Positions 1-8,390 are shown, counted from the stretch's first letter. The stretch: DNA of 64,000 nt from an uncultured Sutterella sp. (GCA_905202595.1 CAJKSP010000003.1:1-64000); one strand, 5' to 3'. Numbers and translations: made by a program. Notes: generated by a model from the letters alone, not told the origin.

Positions 1-183
1 CAGGAAATCGCTGAGTGGATAGATGAACATCAATTGAAGCATGCCGATGCTGCCGCGAAGTTGAGCAGTTCGCGCCCGCGTATTTCAGATGTGGTCAATC
101 AGAAAACCAGTAAGTTTACCCTGGATGCGTTAGTCATGATGTTAATGAAGTTAGGTAAACCAGTACGTTTGCAGATTGGATAA
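1..183 (+). CDS. XRE/HigA2-like helix-turn-helix protein, C-terminal part
   Basis: An open frame enters from the left edge and ends at TAA 181-183, giving the last 60 residues. They resemble the compact HTH domain of HigA2/XRE-type regulators, with a helix ending in 'HADAAAKL', a recognition helix 'RPRISDVVNQ' and a final 'LGKPVRLQIG'. Such proteins bind operator DNA, often as antitoxins. No toxin partner is visible because the start lies outside the window. Codons such as tta, aaa and att are much more AT-rich than in genes beyond position 700. It converges on a PanS-like fragment, and together they look like enterobacterial sequence joined to this contig. Family confidence is good; function is unproven. 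Confidence 0.6.
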   Translation, partial: QEIAEWIDEHQLKHADAAAKLSSSRPRISDVVNQKTSKFTLDALVMMLMKLGKPVRLQIG

Positions 184-219
184 CGCACACGCCCGGGCCT
201 GCGCCCGGACGTATCACGC

Positions 220-690
220 TCAGCGCTTGTCGGCTTTTTTGGCGATGGGCTTTCCTGACCAGTACCCGGCCAGCAGCGAACCGGACAGGTTATGCCAGAC
301 GGAGAACAGCGCGCCTGGCAGCGCCGCCAGCGGGCCAAAGTAAATTTTACCCAGCGCGGCCGCCAGGCCAGAGTTCTGCATCCCCACCTCGATCGCCAGC
401 GTACGGCAGGTGGATTCATCAAAACCAAACAGACGTCCGCCCCAGTAGCCGCCAAGCAGGCCAATGGTGTTATGCAGGATCACCGCGATAATCACCACCA
501 GGCCGACGGAGGCAATATGGGCGGCGGAACCCGCCACCACCGCGCTGATGATCGCCAGAATGCACACCATCGAGAAGGCGGGCAGGAACGGCTCTACCGC
601 TTTCACCACCTTCGGCAGCAGATGATGGACAATCAGTCCCAGCGCGATGGGGATGACCACAATCTGCAGAATGCTGAGCAAGGGGCTCTC
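220..690 (-). CDS. PanS-like bile acid:Na+ symporter family (BASS) protein, C-terminal fragment
   Basis: About 157 C-terminal residues of a BASS-family membrane carrier are present, with at least four hydrophobic segments and the family motif 'EVGMQNSGLAAAL' followed by 'FSVWHNLSG'. Some members, such as Salmonella PanS, move pantoate or ketopantoate; others move bile acids or organic anions. The N-terminal half is missing: reading upstream, the frame meets an in-frame stop at 691-693, just where the sequence changes character. TTG at 679-681 is only an apparent start inside a membrane helix. A complete but only moderately similar BASS gene lies at 62028-63029 in the native genome. The break coincides with the suspected contig junction. 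Confidence 0.7.
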   Translation of the reverse strand, partial: ESPLLSILQIVVIPIALGLIVHHLLPKVVKAVEPFLPAFSMVCILAIISAVVAGSAAHIASVGLVVIIAVILHNTIGLLGGYWGGRLFGFDESTCRTLAIEVGMQNSGLAAALGKIYFGPLAALPGALFSVWHNLSGSLLAGYWSGKPIAKKADKR

Positions 691-2277
691 TTAGAGCGGG
701 CTCTCTCCTACCCCGAGCAGTTTGCCGTCGGACTCTCCGACTACATCGGGCTGGGCGACTGGCGGCTTTTCTTTGCCGACCGCGAAAGCGTGAAGGCCGT
801 CGAGCCGAAGGCGGTTGACGCCGCCGCTTCGAAGTACTTTGTGCGCGACAACCGCGTCGTGGGCCTCTATATCCCGACCGACAAGCCGAAGCGCGCAGAA
901 ATTGCGCCGGCTCCGACGGTTGACGAGGTGCTCGCGAAGTACACCTTCTCTGCGGAGGGCGATCAGGCCGAAGCCTTCGACGTCTCGCAGGACAACATCG
1001 ACCGGCGCACGCATATGGCTGAGGCCGGCGGCGTGAAGCTGGCGCTGCTGCCGAAGAAGACCCGCGGCAGCACGGTGGTTGTGAGCCTGCGCTTCAACAA
1101 CGGCAACAATGCCACGAGCGTCAATGCGGCCATTCCGATGCTGGCTGTTTCGATGCTGACGCGCGGCACGGCCGACATGACCCGCGAACAGATCAGCGAT
1201 GCCTTCACGAAGCTCAAGATGGACGGCAGCCCCTTCAGTTTTACGACGGACCGCGAGCATGTCGTCGAGGCGGTGAAGCTCGTCGGACATCTCCTGACTG
1301 GCTCAACTTTCCCTGAAAAGGAATTTGAAACCCTCAAGCGGCAGATGGCTGAGGGACTGAAGTCCCGTTCGGATGAGCCGGCGACGAAGGCTCGCGATGC
1401 GATGACGACGCACTTCAACACCTATCCGGCGGGCGATGCGCGCCATACGGAGACGAGCGAAGAGCTTGCTGCTGAGATCGAAGCCGCAACGCTTGAGCAG
1501 GTGAAGGACTACTACCGCAAGGTCTTCGGCCTGGGCGAAGGTGCGGTGGCGGTTGTGGGCGACTTTGACGAGAAGGCGCTTCTCGATGCGCTCAAGGCTG
1601 ACGTGCTCGGTCAGAAGTCTGCTGAGGTGAAGTTCGAGCGCATCGTGAGCGAGTACCGCCCGGTGAAGGCGGCTCGCGTCGCCATCGACACGCCCGACAA
1701 GGAGAACGCGGTTCTCATGGCCCGCGTCGACTTCGCGGCGAATGTTGACGACAAGGATGCGCCGGCGCTTACCGTGGCCGACTGGATCCTCGGCGGCTCG
1801 GAGGGCCTCTCGAACCGCATCATGATGCGTCTGCGTCAGAAGGAAGGCCTGAGCTACGGCGCCGGCTCTTCGGTGACGCTGCCGATGTTCGGCAACCGCG
1901 CGAAGTGGTCGATCTTTGCGATCGTTGCGCCGCAGAACCTTGCGCAGGCTGAGAAGAGCCTCAAGGACGAGCTCTCGCGCGCCGTGAAGTTGGGCGTGAC
2001 GGAAGAGGAGCTTGCCGAAGCGAAGCGAGGCCTCATCGAGACGCGCGCAGTGAATCGCGCTCAGGACGGCATCCTGGCGGCCAACTGGGTCAGCTATCTG
2101 GAAGTCGGCAAGACCTTCGCCTTCTCGAAGGAGACCGAAGACGCCATCCGCGCGCTCACTGTCGAGGATGTCAATGCGGCGATCCGCCGCATCGCCGATC
2201 CGGAAAAGCTCACCTTCATCCTTGCGGGCGATGCCGCAAAGGCGAAGGCGGCCGGAAAGGACTTCATGACGGAGTAG
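685..2277 (+). CDS. M16 zinc-peptidase family protein, 5'-truncated
   Basis: About 530 residues of the C-terminal portion of a large two-to-four-domain M16 (pitrilysin/PqqL-like) protein. 'LSDYIGLGDWRLFF' near the broken start is typical of long secreted M16 peptidases. The C-terminal domain shows 'IMMRLRQKEGLSYG', which carries the conserved Arg and Tyr that help bind substrate backbone. The zinc motif HxxEH belongs to the missing N-terminal half. The frame runs unbroken to TAG 2275-2277. Family members degrade peptides in the periplasm or at the envelope. The open frame extends upstream to 292, but that part is antisense to the PanS-like fragment and is not real protein. Truncation at ~685 is probably an assembly junction rather than a biological deletion. 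Confidence 0.85.
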   Translation, partial: ALLERALSYPEQFAVGLSDYIGLGDWRLFFADRESVKAVEPKAVDAAASKYFVRDNRVVGLYIPTDKPKRAEIAPAPTVDEVLAKYTFSAEGDQAEAFDVSQDNIDRRTHMAEAGGVKLALLPKKTRGSTVVVSLRFNNGNNATSVNAAIPMLAVSMLTRGTADMTREQISDAFTKLKMDGSPFSFTTDREHVVEAVKLVGHLLTGSTFPEKEFETLKRQMAEGLKSRSDEPATKARDAMTTHFNTYPAGDARHTETSEELAAEIEAATLEQVKDYYRKVFGLGEGAVAVVGDFDEKALLDALKADVLGQKSAEVKFERIVSEYRPVKAARVAIDTPDKENAVLMARVDFAANVDDKDAPALTVADWILGGSEGLSNRIMMRLRQKEGLSYGAGSSVTLPMFGNRAKWSIFAIVAPQNLAQAEKSLKDELSRAVKLGVTEEELAEAKRGLIETRAVNRAQDGILAANWVSYLEVGKTFAFSKETEDAIRALTVEDVNAAIRRIADPEKLTFILAGDAAKAKAAGKDFMTE

Positions 2278-2350
2278 CGGAACGCTCTCTCTCGAACGGG
2301 CGCGCGATTGAGGCGCCGCCCTTCGGGAGGGGCAGAGCCAGAAAGCTCAG

Positions 2351-2385
2351 CGCCGGCGCTTGAATGAGCGGCCGGCGTTTTTTTT
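2351..2385 (+). terminator. Rho-independent terminator after the M16 gene
   Basis: The stem CGCCGGC (2351-2357) pairs with GCCGGCG (2371-2377) and is followed by eight T residues. It lies 74 bases after the M16 stop. Confidence 0.85.
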
Positions 2386-2515
2386 CTGCTGAGACTCGGC
2401 GATTTGACGGACGGAGGCGTCGATTCGACAATCAAGCGTCGCTGCAGTTTTGCAGCATTCGGTGCGCAGGACGCTCTAGCCAGAGTGCATCCGGACGATG
2501 GAGGAAAAAGTAAAA

Positions 2516-2944
2516 ATGAAAGTGAGCATTGAGCACGGCAGCTGGAAGGCGCTAGAGCATGAGTGCCTGCGCGTGCGCCTGATGGTTTTCGTCGCCGAGC
2601 AGAAGGTGCCGAAGGAGGAAGAGATCGATGCGGATGATCCGCGCGCTGTGCATTTCGTCGCGCGCGACCCGGGTCGCATGGTGCTTGCGACGGCGCGCCT
2701 TCTGTCTGACGGCCGCATCGGACGGCTCGCCGTTCTCAAGCCCTGGCGCGGCCGCGGCATCGGCCGGCAGGTGCTCGATGCCGTCATCGACTATGCGCGC
2801 GCTCAGGGCATGCCTGAAGTGACGCTTCATGCGCAGTGCCATGCGCGAGGGTTTTATGAAAAGGCGGGCTTTGCCGCCGAAGGCCCCGAGTTCGACGAGT
2901 GCGGCATTCGGCACATTCTCATGAAAAAGCGCCTCGCCGACTGA
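2516..2944 (+). CDS. GNAT family N-acetyltransferase
   Basis: A 142-residue single-domain acetyltransferase, the usual length for an ElaA-like GNAT. The N-terminal part 'LRVRLMVFVAEQKVP' is characteristic of ElaA-like members. The acetyl-CoA pyrophosphate loop is 'WRGRGIGRQVLD' (R-x-x-G-x-G), and 'ARGFYEKAGF' matches the C-terminal GNAT motif B. The acceptor substrate cannot be told from sequence. I chose ATG 2516 because GGAGG at 2500-2504 sits 11 bases upstream; an in-frame ATG at 2498 would overlap that ribosome binding site. It is monocistronic, flanked by the M16 terminator and convergent serB. Confidence 0.85.
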   Translation: MKVSIEHGSWKALEHECLRVRLMVFVAEQKVPKEEEIDADDPRAVHFVARDPGRMVLATARLLSDGRIGRLAVLKPWRGRGIGRQVLDAVIDYARAQGMPEVTLHAQCHARGFYEKAGFAAEGPEFDECGIRHILMKKRLAD

Positions 2945-2946
2945 GG

Positions 2947-2982
2947 GCGGGGCGCCTGCAGAAGTCCTGCGTGCCCCGCTTT
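2947..2982. terminator. Stem-loop between convergent GNAT and serB genes
   Basis: GCGGGGC (2947-2953) pairs with GCCCCGC (2973-2979), with further pairing in the loop, and is followed by TTT. It sits between two convergent stop codons and may serve both genes. The U-tract is short. Confidence 0.5.
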
Positions 2983-2999
2983 AGAGGCGCGAAATGCGG

Positions 3000-3893
3000 C
3001 TATTTGCGCTTGAAGAGCGTCGGCGCATCCGTCCAGCTTTCGAGGAAGAAGTGCGCAAGCACCTCCAGGCCGCCGTGGCGGATCGACGCCTTGGCGCGCG
3101 AGGCGAGGTAGGGCTTCGGATGAAAGCCGACGCCCAGGCCTGCGGCGCTGATCATCTCGGCATCATTGGCGCCGTCGCCGACAGCGATGACCTGCGACAG
3201 GTGGATGCCGTTCGTCTGCGCGAGGATCTCCATGGCACGGCGCTTGCCGTCGGCATTGAGGATGCGGCCGCCCGCGGGACCCGTCACGTCTCCCGTGAGC
3301 TTGCCGTCGGCCATCACGAGCTCGTTGCAGACGGCTCCGGTCATGCCGAGCTTCTTCACGGCGGCAAGGCACACCTGCGAGAAGCCGCCCGAGATGACAT
3401 AGGTACAGAGCCCATTGCGGCGGCAGAGCTTCATCAGCATGTCGGCGCCGTGCGTAAGGCGCTCGGCGTTGATGGCGTGATCGAGCACGCTGCTCGGCGC
3501 GCCCTTGAGGCAGGCGACGCGGTTGCGCAGGCTCTCGTCAAAGCTCCAGGCGCCTTCCATCGCACGGCGCGTCAGGTCAGAAACCTCGTCGAAGCAGCCG
3601 GCGGCAAACGCCATGTCGTCAATGCTTTCGTTGACGATAAGCGTGCTGTCCATGTCGGAGACGAGCATGCGGTACTGCTTGATCGAGAGGCCGCTCGGCA
3701 GCTCGATGACGTCGAATTCTTCGCCGGAGGCGACGGTTTGCAGCGCCGAAAGATCGGCGCCGTCTTCAACGCCCTCGGCTCGCATGATGCTTTCGGAGCG
3801 GCGGTAGCGAATGCGTTCGGGATTGAGGCGCTGCAGGAGGTCGAGCGCGGCATCGGCGTCAAGATCAACGCCGGCAAGAAGAATGTCCTTCAC
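3000..3893 (-). CDS. serB: Phosphoserine phosphatase
   Basis: This enzyme makes L-serine from O-phosphoserine, the last step of serine synthesis. It is a HAD-superfamily protein of 297 residues. The N-terminal ~70 residues form a short regulatory-type domain. The catalytic HAD core carries motif I DMDST (residues 80-84; first Asp is the nucleophile, second the acid), the Ser motif 'YVISGGFSQV', and motif III/IV 'VGDGANDAEM'. I chose GTG 3891-3893 because GGAGA lies six bases upstream and protein similarity begins there; an ATG reading further upstream (to 4034) would add an implausible Arg/Cys-rich tail. Length is close to the family norm (E. coli SerB is 322). It lies downstream of the flavoprotein gene but is separated from it by a terminator. 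Confidence 0.95.
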   Translation of the reverse strand: MKDILLAGVDLDADAALDLLQRLNPERIRYRRSESIMRAEGVEDGADLSALQTVASGEEFDVIELPSGLSIKQYRMLVSDMDSTLIVNESIDDMAFAAGCFDEVSDLTRRAMEGAWSFDESLRNRVACLKGAPSSVLDHAINAERLTHGADMLMKLCRRNGLCTYVISGGFSQVCLAAVKKLGMTGAVCNELVMADGKLTGDVTGPAGGRILNADGKRRAMEILAQTNGIHLSQVIAVGDGANDAEMISAAGLGVGFHPKPYLASRAKASIRHGGLEVLAHFFLESWTDAPTLFKRK

Positions 3894-3989
3894 AGAAAGT
3901 CTCCGCAGAATGGATGGCGGTTGAGAACAAACTGCGCGCATTTTAGGCCGCGGCGGCCTGCAGTGCAGGCAGAGGTGGCGAAATCGTTC

Positions 3990-4034
3990 GCGCAAAAAGA
4001 AAATGCGCCCGGCGGGAGAGCCCGTCAGGCGCAT
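3990..4034 (-). terminator. Rho-independent terminator after the flavoprotein gene
   Basis: Read on the minus strand, ATGCGCC plus GACGGG (4021-4034) pairs with CCCGCC plus GGCGCAT (4003-4016) with one bulge on each side, and is followed by a TTTCTTTTT tract. Confidence 0.8.
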
Positions 4035-4146
4035 GAGGCAGCGCCGAAGCGCTCGGCTTTTTCAGCGCTCGAGGCGGCGGCTCCGGATGCCGGCGCCCGG
4101 CTGCTGATCGGCCTCTGCGCTCAAAGCGCTGTGCGTGCAGGATGAA

Positions 4147-5574
4147 TTACTTCTTCTGCGCGTCGAGCTGCTTGGCGAAGATGTAGGCCTGCTGGCCGGC
4201 GATGCGGCCGAAGGTCACGATGTCGGCCTGAGCATTGCCGCCGAGGCGGTTGCCGCCATGCACGCCGCCCGTCACTTCGCCTGCTGCGAAGAGGCCCGGG
4301 ATGACCTTGCCGTCAGTCGAATAGACGTGAGCCTGCGGGTCGATCTTGATGCCGCCCATCGTGTGGTGGACAGCCGGCGTCACCGCGATGGCATAGAACG
4401 GGGCCTGGTCAAGATTGCGAGGCATGTCGGCGCGGCCGAAGGCGTCCTTGTTGGCTGCCTTGCCCTTCTTCCAGTCTTCGATCGTGGCCTTGAGCGCAGC
4501 GGCATCGCAGCCCATCTTCTGAGCGATTTCATCAAGAGAAGCGCCCGTGAGGCAGTAGGTCTGCTTGATGTAGCCGTTCGTGGCCTTGAGCGACTTCTGC
4601 ATGTCGCTGTCGAAGAAGAGGTAGGCGATGCCGTCCTTCTGCTTCAGAATGGCGGCGGACACCGCGTCGCGGGTCTCAAGCTCGTTGAAGAAGCGCTTGC
4701 CTTCCTTGTTGACGAGGATGGCGCCGTTGCCGCGGACAGCTTCCGTAATCATTTCGCCGACATTGGGCACAACGGTCGGATGCGTCTGAATCTGCTCCAT
4801 CTGGATCAGCTGCGCGCCGGCCTTTTCAGCCATGACGAGGCCGTCGCCTGTGGCGCCCGGATGGTTCGTCGTGGCAAAGCCCTTCAGACGGGGCACGTAG
4901 TGCGCGACCATCGCGTTGTTGGCGCCGAAGCCGCCGGCCGCATCAACAACAGCCTTGGACTTGATCGTGTAAGTGCCGTCCTTGCCCGTGACCTTGATGC
5001 CGACAACCTTGCCGGACTTGTCCTTCAGGATCTCTTCGGCCTTGGTGTTTGTGCGGATGTCGATGCTGCGGGCCTTGGCGGCCGTGTAGAGCGTGCGGAT
5101 GACTTCAGGGCCGACAAGCGCGCCGCCGGTCGGACGATGCGTGCGCGGGAAGGTGGCGCCGGCCATGAGGCCGACGTCGCGGAAGTCGCCGCCGAGGGCG
5201 AGCAGCCATTCAACCGAAGAGGCCGCCTTCGTGGCGAGCGTGCGGACGAGCGCCGGGTCGTTGAGCCAGTGGCCGCCCTTCATCGTGTCGAAATACATGA
5301 TTTCGACGGAGTCCATCGCGGCCTTGCCGCCCTTGGCCTGCTGCAGCGCGGTGCCGGCGGCATTGAGGCCGCCAGCGGCGCGGATCGTATTGCCGCCCAC
5401 CATCGGCATCTTTTCAACGACGACGACTTTGGCGCCGAGGTCAGTCGCTTCAACAGCGGCCGAAAGGCCGGCGCCGCCGGCGCCGATGATGGCGATGTCC
5501 GCCGTAATGTCCTCAGCGGCGAAAGCCGTGCCAAAGCACGCCGTAATGGCCGCAGCTACAAGCATCTTCTTCAT
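4147..5574 (-). CDS. Periplasmic fumarate reductase flavoprotein (Fcc3/UrdA family)
   Basis: A 475-residue exported flavoprotein that most likely reduces fumarate to succinate as terminal electron acceptor. A Sec signal peptide covers residues 1-19 (ends 'GTAFA'). The FAD dinucleotide fold starts at 'IIGAGGAGLSAA' (29-40). Every catalytic residue described for Shewanella flavocytochrome c3 is present in matching context: His265 (QTHPT), Glu278 and Arg281 (TEAVRG), Arg302 (ETRD), His403/404 (HHTMGG) and Arg443 (GGNRLGGNA). The N-terminal heme domain of Fcc3 is absent, so electrons must come from a separate cytochrome; a tetraheme candidate lies at 8391-8738. I chose ATG 5572-5574, preceded by AGGTGA. 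A longer open frame to 5823 lacks a signal peptide at its start. The gene is divergent from dprA. Confidence 0.9.
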   Translation of the reverse strand: MKKMLVAAAITACFGTAFAAEDITADIAIIGAGGAGLSAAVEATDLGAKVVVVEKMPMVGGNTIRAAGGLNAAGTALQQAKGGKAAMDSVEIMYFDTMKGGHWLNDPALVRTLATKAASSVEWLLALGGDFRDVGLMAGATFPRTHRPTGGALVGPEVIRTLYTAAKARSIDIRTNTKAEEILKDKSGKVVGIKVTGKDGTYTIKSKAVVDAAGGFGANNAMVAHYVPRLKGFATTNHPGATGDGLVMAEKAGAQLIQMEQIQTHPTVVPNVGEMITEAVRGNGAILVNKEGKRFFNELETRDAVSAAILKQKDGIAYLFFDSDMQKSLKATNGYIKQTYCLTGASLDEIAQKMGCDAAALKATIEDWKKGKAANKDAFGRADMPRNLDQAPFYAIAVTPAVHHTMGGIKIDPQAHVYSTDGKVIPGLFAAGEVTGGVHGGNRLGGNAQADIVTFGRIAGQQAYIFAKQLDAQKK

Positions 5575-5907
5575 GGAAATGTTCACCTTTTTTGATCTTG
5601 TTGTTTTGTCTGCTTTCGAACGCCTAGAGCGGCAGACGAAGCAGAATGAAAGCGGCCTTCGGCCGCATGTCGCGAATACTAAAACGGCGACGCTGTAAAG
5701 GAGCAGGCTTTTGATGCTTGGAGTCAAACAGAAAGTTTTCAGGAGCGGGAATCGTCTTGAAGAGCTCCTGTCTTCAGGGGCTGTCGGATCCGGCCTGGCT
5801 TCGGAGGACGAAGGCTGACGCATTTGCCGATAGGCCTTCTGGAGCGCAGTGACGCTCCCAAAAGATTATCTTTTGTTGACTTGATATTTTTCCCGTAAGG
5901 TTCTGCT
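5575..5907. promoter_or_regulatory. Divergent intergenic region with a 15-bp palindrome
   Basis: This 333-base gap separates the fumarate reductase (left) and dprA (right). It turns AT-rich near the dprA end. AAAAGAT-T-ATCTTTT (5860-5874) is a perfect odd palindrome lying directly before TTGACT (5876-5881), which could be a -35 element. No clear -10 follows at the right spacing, so promoter assignment is weak. The palindrome could be an operator for either gene. Confidence 0.35.
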
Positions 5908-6798
5908 ATGTTCCAAAAGCCAGCAGCCGACGAAATCGATGCCGAGAATCCTTCAGGCGCCGATCCGGATTCGCCTGGATTTCGAGCTTTTCTGGCGCTT
6001 GAGCGCCAGGCGTCGCCCGATGCATCTGAGGCGGCGCTAGAACGGGCGCTTCTGCGCGCGCTGCCAAAGGGCGCCAAGCTTGCTCATGCTTCAGAGGAGG
6101 CGTATCCGAGCGCGTTCCATGCGCTCGAAGATCCGCCTGAAGCGGTGGCATGGATGGGCGACATGGGACTTGCCGAACGGCAGTCGCTCATAGCCATTGT
6201 CGGCTCCCGGGATGCCGCGCCCGAGCGGCGCGCTGCGGCGGCAGCTCTGGCGAGCGAGCTGGCGGCGCGAGGCACCGTCATTGTGTCCGGCATGGCGGCA
6301 GGGATTGATCGTGCCGCGCACTGCGGCGCGCTTTCTGCTGCGCTTCGCGGCGACAAAAAGGCTTGCGGACGCACGATTGCCGTGCTCGGCACGCCGCTCG
6401 ATGTGCCGTATCCGCCCGAAAACCGGGATATTTGGGAGAGAATCCGCTGCACAGGGCTTCTTCTTTCAGAAGCGCCGCAGCTGGCAGGCAGGCGCTTTTC
6501 CCCTGAAGAGCGTGCGGCGAGCCTCAGAAGGCGCAACCGCCTCGTGGCCGCGCTCGGCCTCGGGAGTCTCGTCATGGCGGCTCGGCCCGGCTCGAGCACG
6601 CTGATTGAGGCGCGCCGCTCGCTGTCGCTCGGCCATCCTGTGCTCATTTGGCACGAAGCGGCGGATGAGGACTGGGCGAAGGCGCTGCTGGCAGAACATC
6701 TTCAAGACAGCGAAGGCAGCCCGCTGACGATGGTGGTGTCCAGTGCTGCTGAAGCCGATGAAGCGCTCTCGCCCTGGCGGCGCGTCTGGTGGCTTTGA
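5908..6798 (+). CDS. dprA: DNA-processing protein DprA/Smf
   Basis: DprA binds incoming single-stranded DNA and loads RecA during natural transformation. The 296-residue product contains the Rossmann-like DprA core: 'AIVGSRDA' near residue 93, 'VSGMAAGIDRAAH' near 127, 'TIAVLGTPLDVPYPPENRDIW' region near 155, 'LLSEAP' and 'RRRNRLVAALG'. The usual C-terminal winged-helix domain is not evident; the protein ends after the core with about 60 residues of no clear family match, so it is shorter than the ~360-residue E. coli Smf. ATG 5908 is preceded by a weak AAGG. No other competence genes are near. Confidence 0.85.
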   Translation: MFQKPAADEIDAENPSGADPDSPGFRAFLALERQASPDASEAALERALLRALPKGAKLAHASEEAYPSAFHALEDPPEAVAWMGDMGLAERQSLIAIVGSRDAAPERRAAAAALASELAARGTVIVSGMAAGIDRAAHCGALSAALRGDKKACGRTIAVLGTPLDVPYPPENRDIWERIRCTGLLLSEAPQLAGRRFSPEERAASLRRRNRLVAALGLGSLVMAARPGSSTLIEARRSLSLGHPVLIWHEAADEDWAKALLAEHLQDSEGSPLTMVVSSAAEADEALSPWRRVWWL

Positions 6799-6854
6799 AC
6801 AGCGCAAAGAAGCATGGCCGAGCGCGGCGCTCGGCCTGTTTTGCAGAGAAAGAG

Positions 6855-7955
6855 CTATTTCAAATTCGAGCGGAAGAAGGCTTCGATCTTGTCAAACGGA
6901 ATCTTGTCCGTCTGGTCATAGAGATCCGTGTGATTGGCGCCCGGAATGATCATCAGCTCTTTATTGGCGCCCTTGAGCAGCTTGAAAGCCCCTTCGCTGA
7001 AGTAGCGTGAGTGCGCCTTCTCGCCGTGGATGAGGAGGACGGGTGTCTGAATTTCACCGGCATAGGCTAGAAGCGGCATGTTGAGGAACGATACGGCCGA
7101 GGTTTTGTTCCAGCCGCCGTTCGAATTGAGCGAGCGCTTGTGGTAGCCGCGCGGCGTTTTGTAATAGGCCCAGTAGTCCTTCACGAACTGCGGCGCATCC
7201 TCAGGAACGCGGTCAGGCACGCCGCCGGCGAGAGCAAAGCGGCCTGTTCGGGCGTCTGCTGTGCGCTGTGCGGAGAGAGCTTGGCGAAGCGCCTGCCTGC
7301 CGGCTTCGTCAAGCTGATCAAAGTAGCCTCTGGCAGTGACTCGGCTCATGTCGTACATCGTGGCGGCGACGGTGGCTTTGATTCGGGGATCTACTGCGGC
7401 GGCATTCAGAGCCATTCCGCCCCAGCCGCAGATGCCGAGAATGCCGATTCGTTCGGGATCGACGTCGCTGCGAATGCTTAGGCAGTCCACTGCTGCGCAG
7501 AAGTCTTCCGTATTGATGTCGGGCGACGCGACGAAGCGCGGCTCGCCGCCGCTTTCACCCGTGTAAGACGGGTCGAATGCAATGGCAAGGAAGCCCATTT
7601 CTGCGAGCTTTTGCGCATAGAGTCCCGAGGCCTGCTCTTTTACGGCGCCGAAGGGACCGCTTACGGCAATGGCCGCATAGGGCGCACTGCCGCACTTGGG
7701 CTTGTATAGGTCTGCGGCAAGCGTGATGCCGTAGCGGTTGGGAAACGCAATCTTTGAATGTTCGACAAGGCTGCTTTGAGGGAACACCTTGTCCCATTCG
7801 CTCGTTAGATGAAGTTGCTGCGTCATGGTCTGCTGCTCCTTCGACTGCAGGGATAAAGATGAGGCGGCCGCTGCTGGCGAGGCAGGAAGCCAGGCGCAGG
7901 CGGCAGCGGCGGCAGCTTGTCCGATGAGGCTGCGTCGTGTCATTGCTGCTTGCAT
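6855..7955 (-). CDS. Tat-exported alpha/beta hydrolase with a Cys-type nucleophile elbow
   Basis: A 366-residue alpha/beta hydrolase of the YcjY/dienelactone-hydrolase-like group. The N-terminus 'MTRRSLIGQ' followed by an Ala-rich hydrophobic stretch and 'ASPAAAAS' looks like a twin-arginine signal. The expected nucleophile elbow reads 'GICGWGGMAL', placing Cys where most esterases have Ser. The C-terminal 'LLIHGEKAHS' and 'IIPGANHTDLYDQ' supply the likely acid and His of the triad. The substrate is unknown; ester or lactone hydrolysis outside the cytoplasm is an inference. Start choice: ATG 7953-7955 has GGAGG four bases upstream; ATG 7941-7943 would place the twin Arg closer to the N-terminus. 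A cytosolic start further in is possible but less likely. Confidence 0.75.
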   Translation of the reverse strand: MQAAMTRRSLIGQAAAAAACAWLPASPAAAASSLSLQSKEQQTMTQQLHLTSEWDKVFPQSSLVEHSKIAFPNRYGITLAADLYKPKCGSAPYAAIAVSGPFGAVKEQASGLYAQKLAEMGFLAIAFDPSYTGESGGEPRFVASPDINTEDFCAAVDCLSIRSDVDPERIGILGICGWGGMALNAAAVDPRIKATVAATMYDMSRVTARGYFDQLDEAGRQALRQALSAQRTADARTGRFALAGGVPDRVPEDAPQFVKDYWAYYKTPRGYHKRSLNSNGGWNKTSAVSFLNMPLLAYAGEIQTPVLLIHGEKAHSRYFSEGAFKLLKGANKELMIIPGANHTDLYDQTDKIPFDKIEAFFRSNLK

Positions 7956-8390
7956 GAATCCTCCGCTTGCGGGGCAAGACAAAGAAGCGGACTTCTGGTC
8001 CCCTGCGGAGTCACTCAGTCCAACTCTATGCCTTTTAACTATTGTTAAAGCAATGCTATGTTGAAAAAGCATTAAAAACAAATGCTTTTGAAGAGCGAGT
8101 CTTCATGCCTTCAAAACATGGAAAGGCTGCAGGCAAAGAAAAGGCGCCCTGCCCGAAAGGAGAGAGAAAAGGCAGGGCGCCGAGGCAAAATCGCAAATGC
8201 TGAAGGAGTCAGCAGGAAGACGCGGCCGCAGGGACTGGCGCTTGTGCGGCAGCTTCAGCGCGAAAAAGAGAGAAAAGACCTCGAAGAAGATGAAGATGCT
8301 GAAGCGCCGAAAAAAATGGAGCGCAGCAGCGTGACCAAGCAAAAAGTAAAGGTGGAAACTGCAGAGCCTGAGCGGCGTGCCTCAGCCGAG
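7956..8390. other. Intergenic region between hydrolase and cytochrome genes
   Basis: This 435-base gap holds the hydrolase promoter region (AT-rich around 8030-8095) and the terminator at 8137-8181. An open frame crosses it on the plus strand, but it has Lys/Arg/Glu-rich low-complexity content and continues antisense through the cytochrome gene, so I do not call it. Confidence 0.5.
8137..8181 (-). terminator. Strong terminator downstream of the cytochrome gene
   Basis: GGCGCCCTGCC (8143-8153) and GGCAGGGCGCC (8171-8181) are perfect 11-base complements. On the minus strand the stem is followed by TTTTCTTT. Confidence 0.85.

Noticed and set aside
292..684. Upstream extension of the M16 open frame
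   Set aside because: It is antisense to the PanS-like fragment and has no M16 similarity; the real peptidase sequence begins near 685.
4135..5595. Long plus-strand open frame opposite the fumarate reductase
   Set aside because: It mirrors the codon pattern of the real gene, is rich in Arg/Ala/His/Leu and has no family features. High-GC genes commonly leave such antisense frames open.
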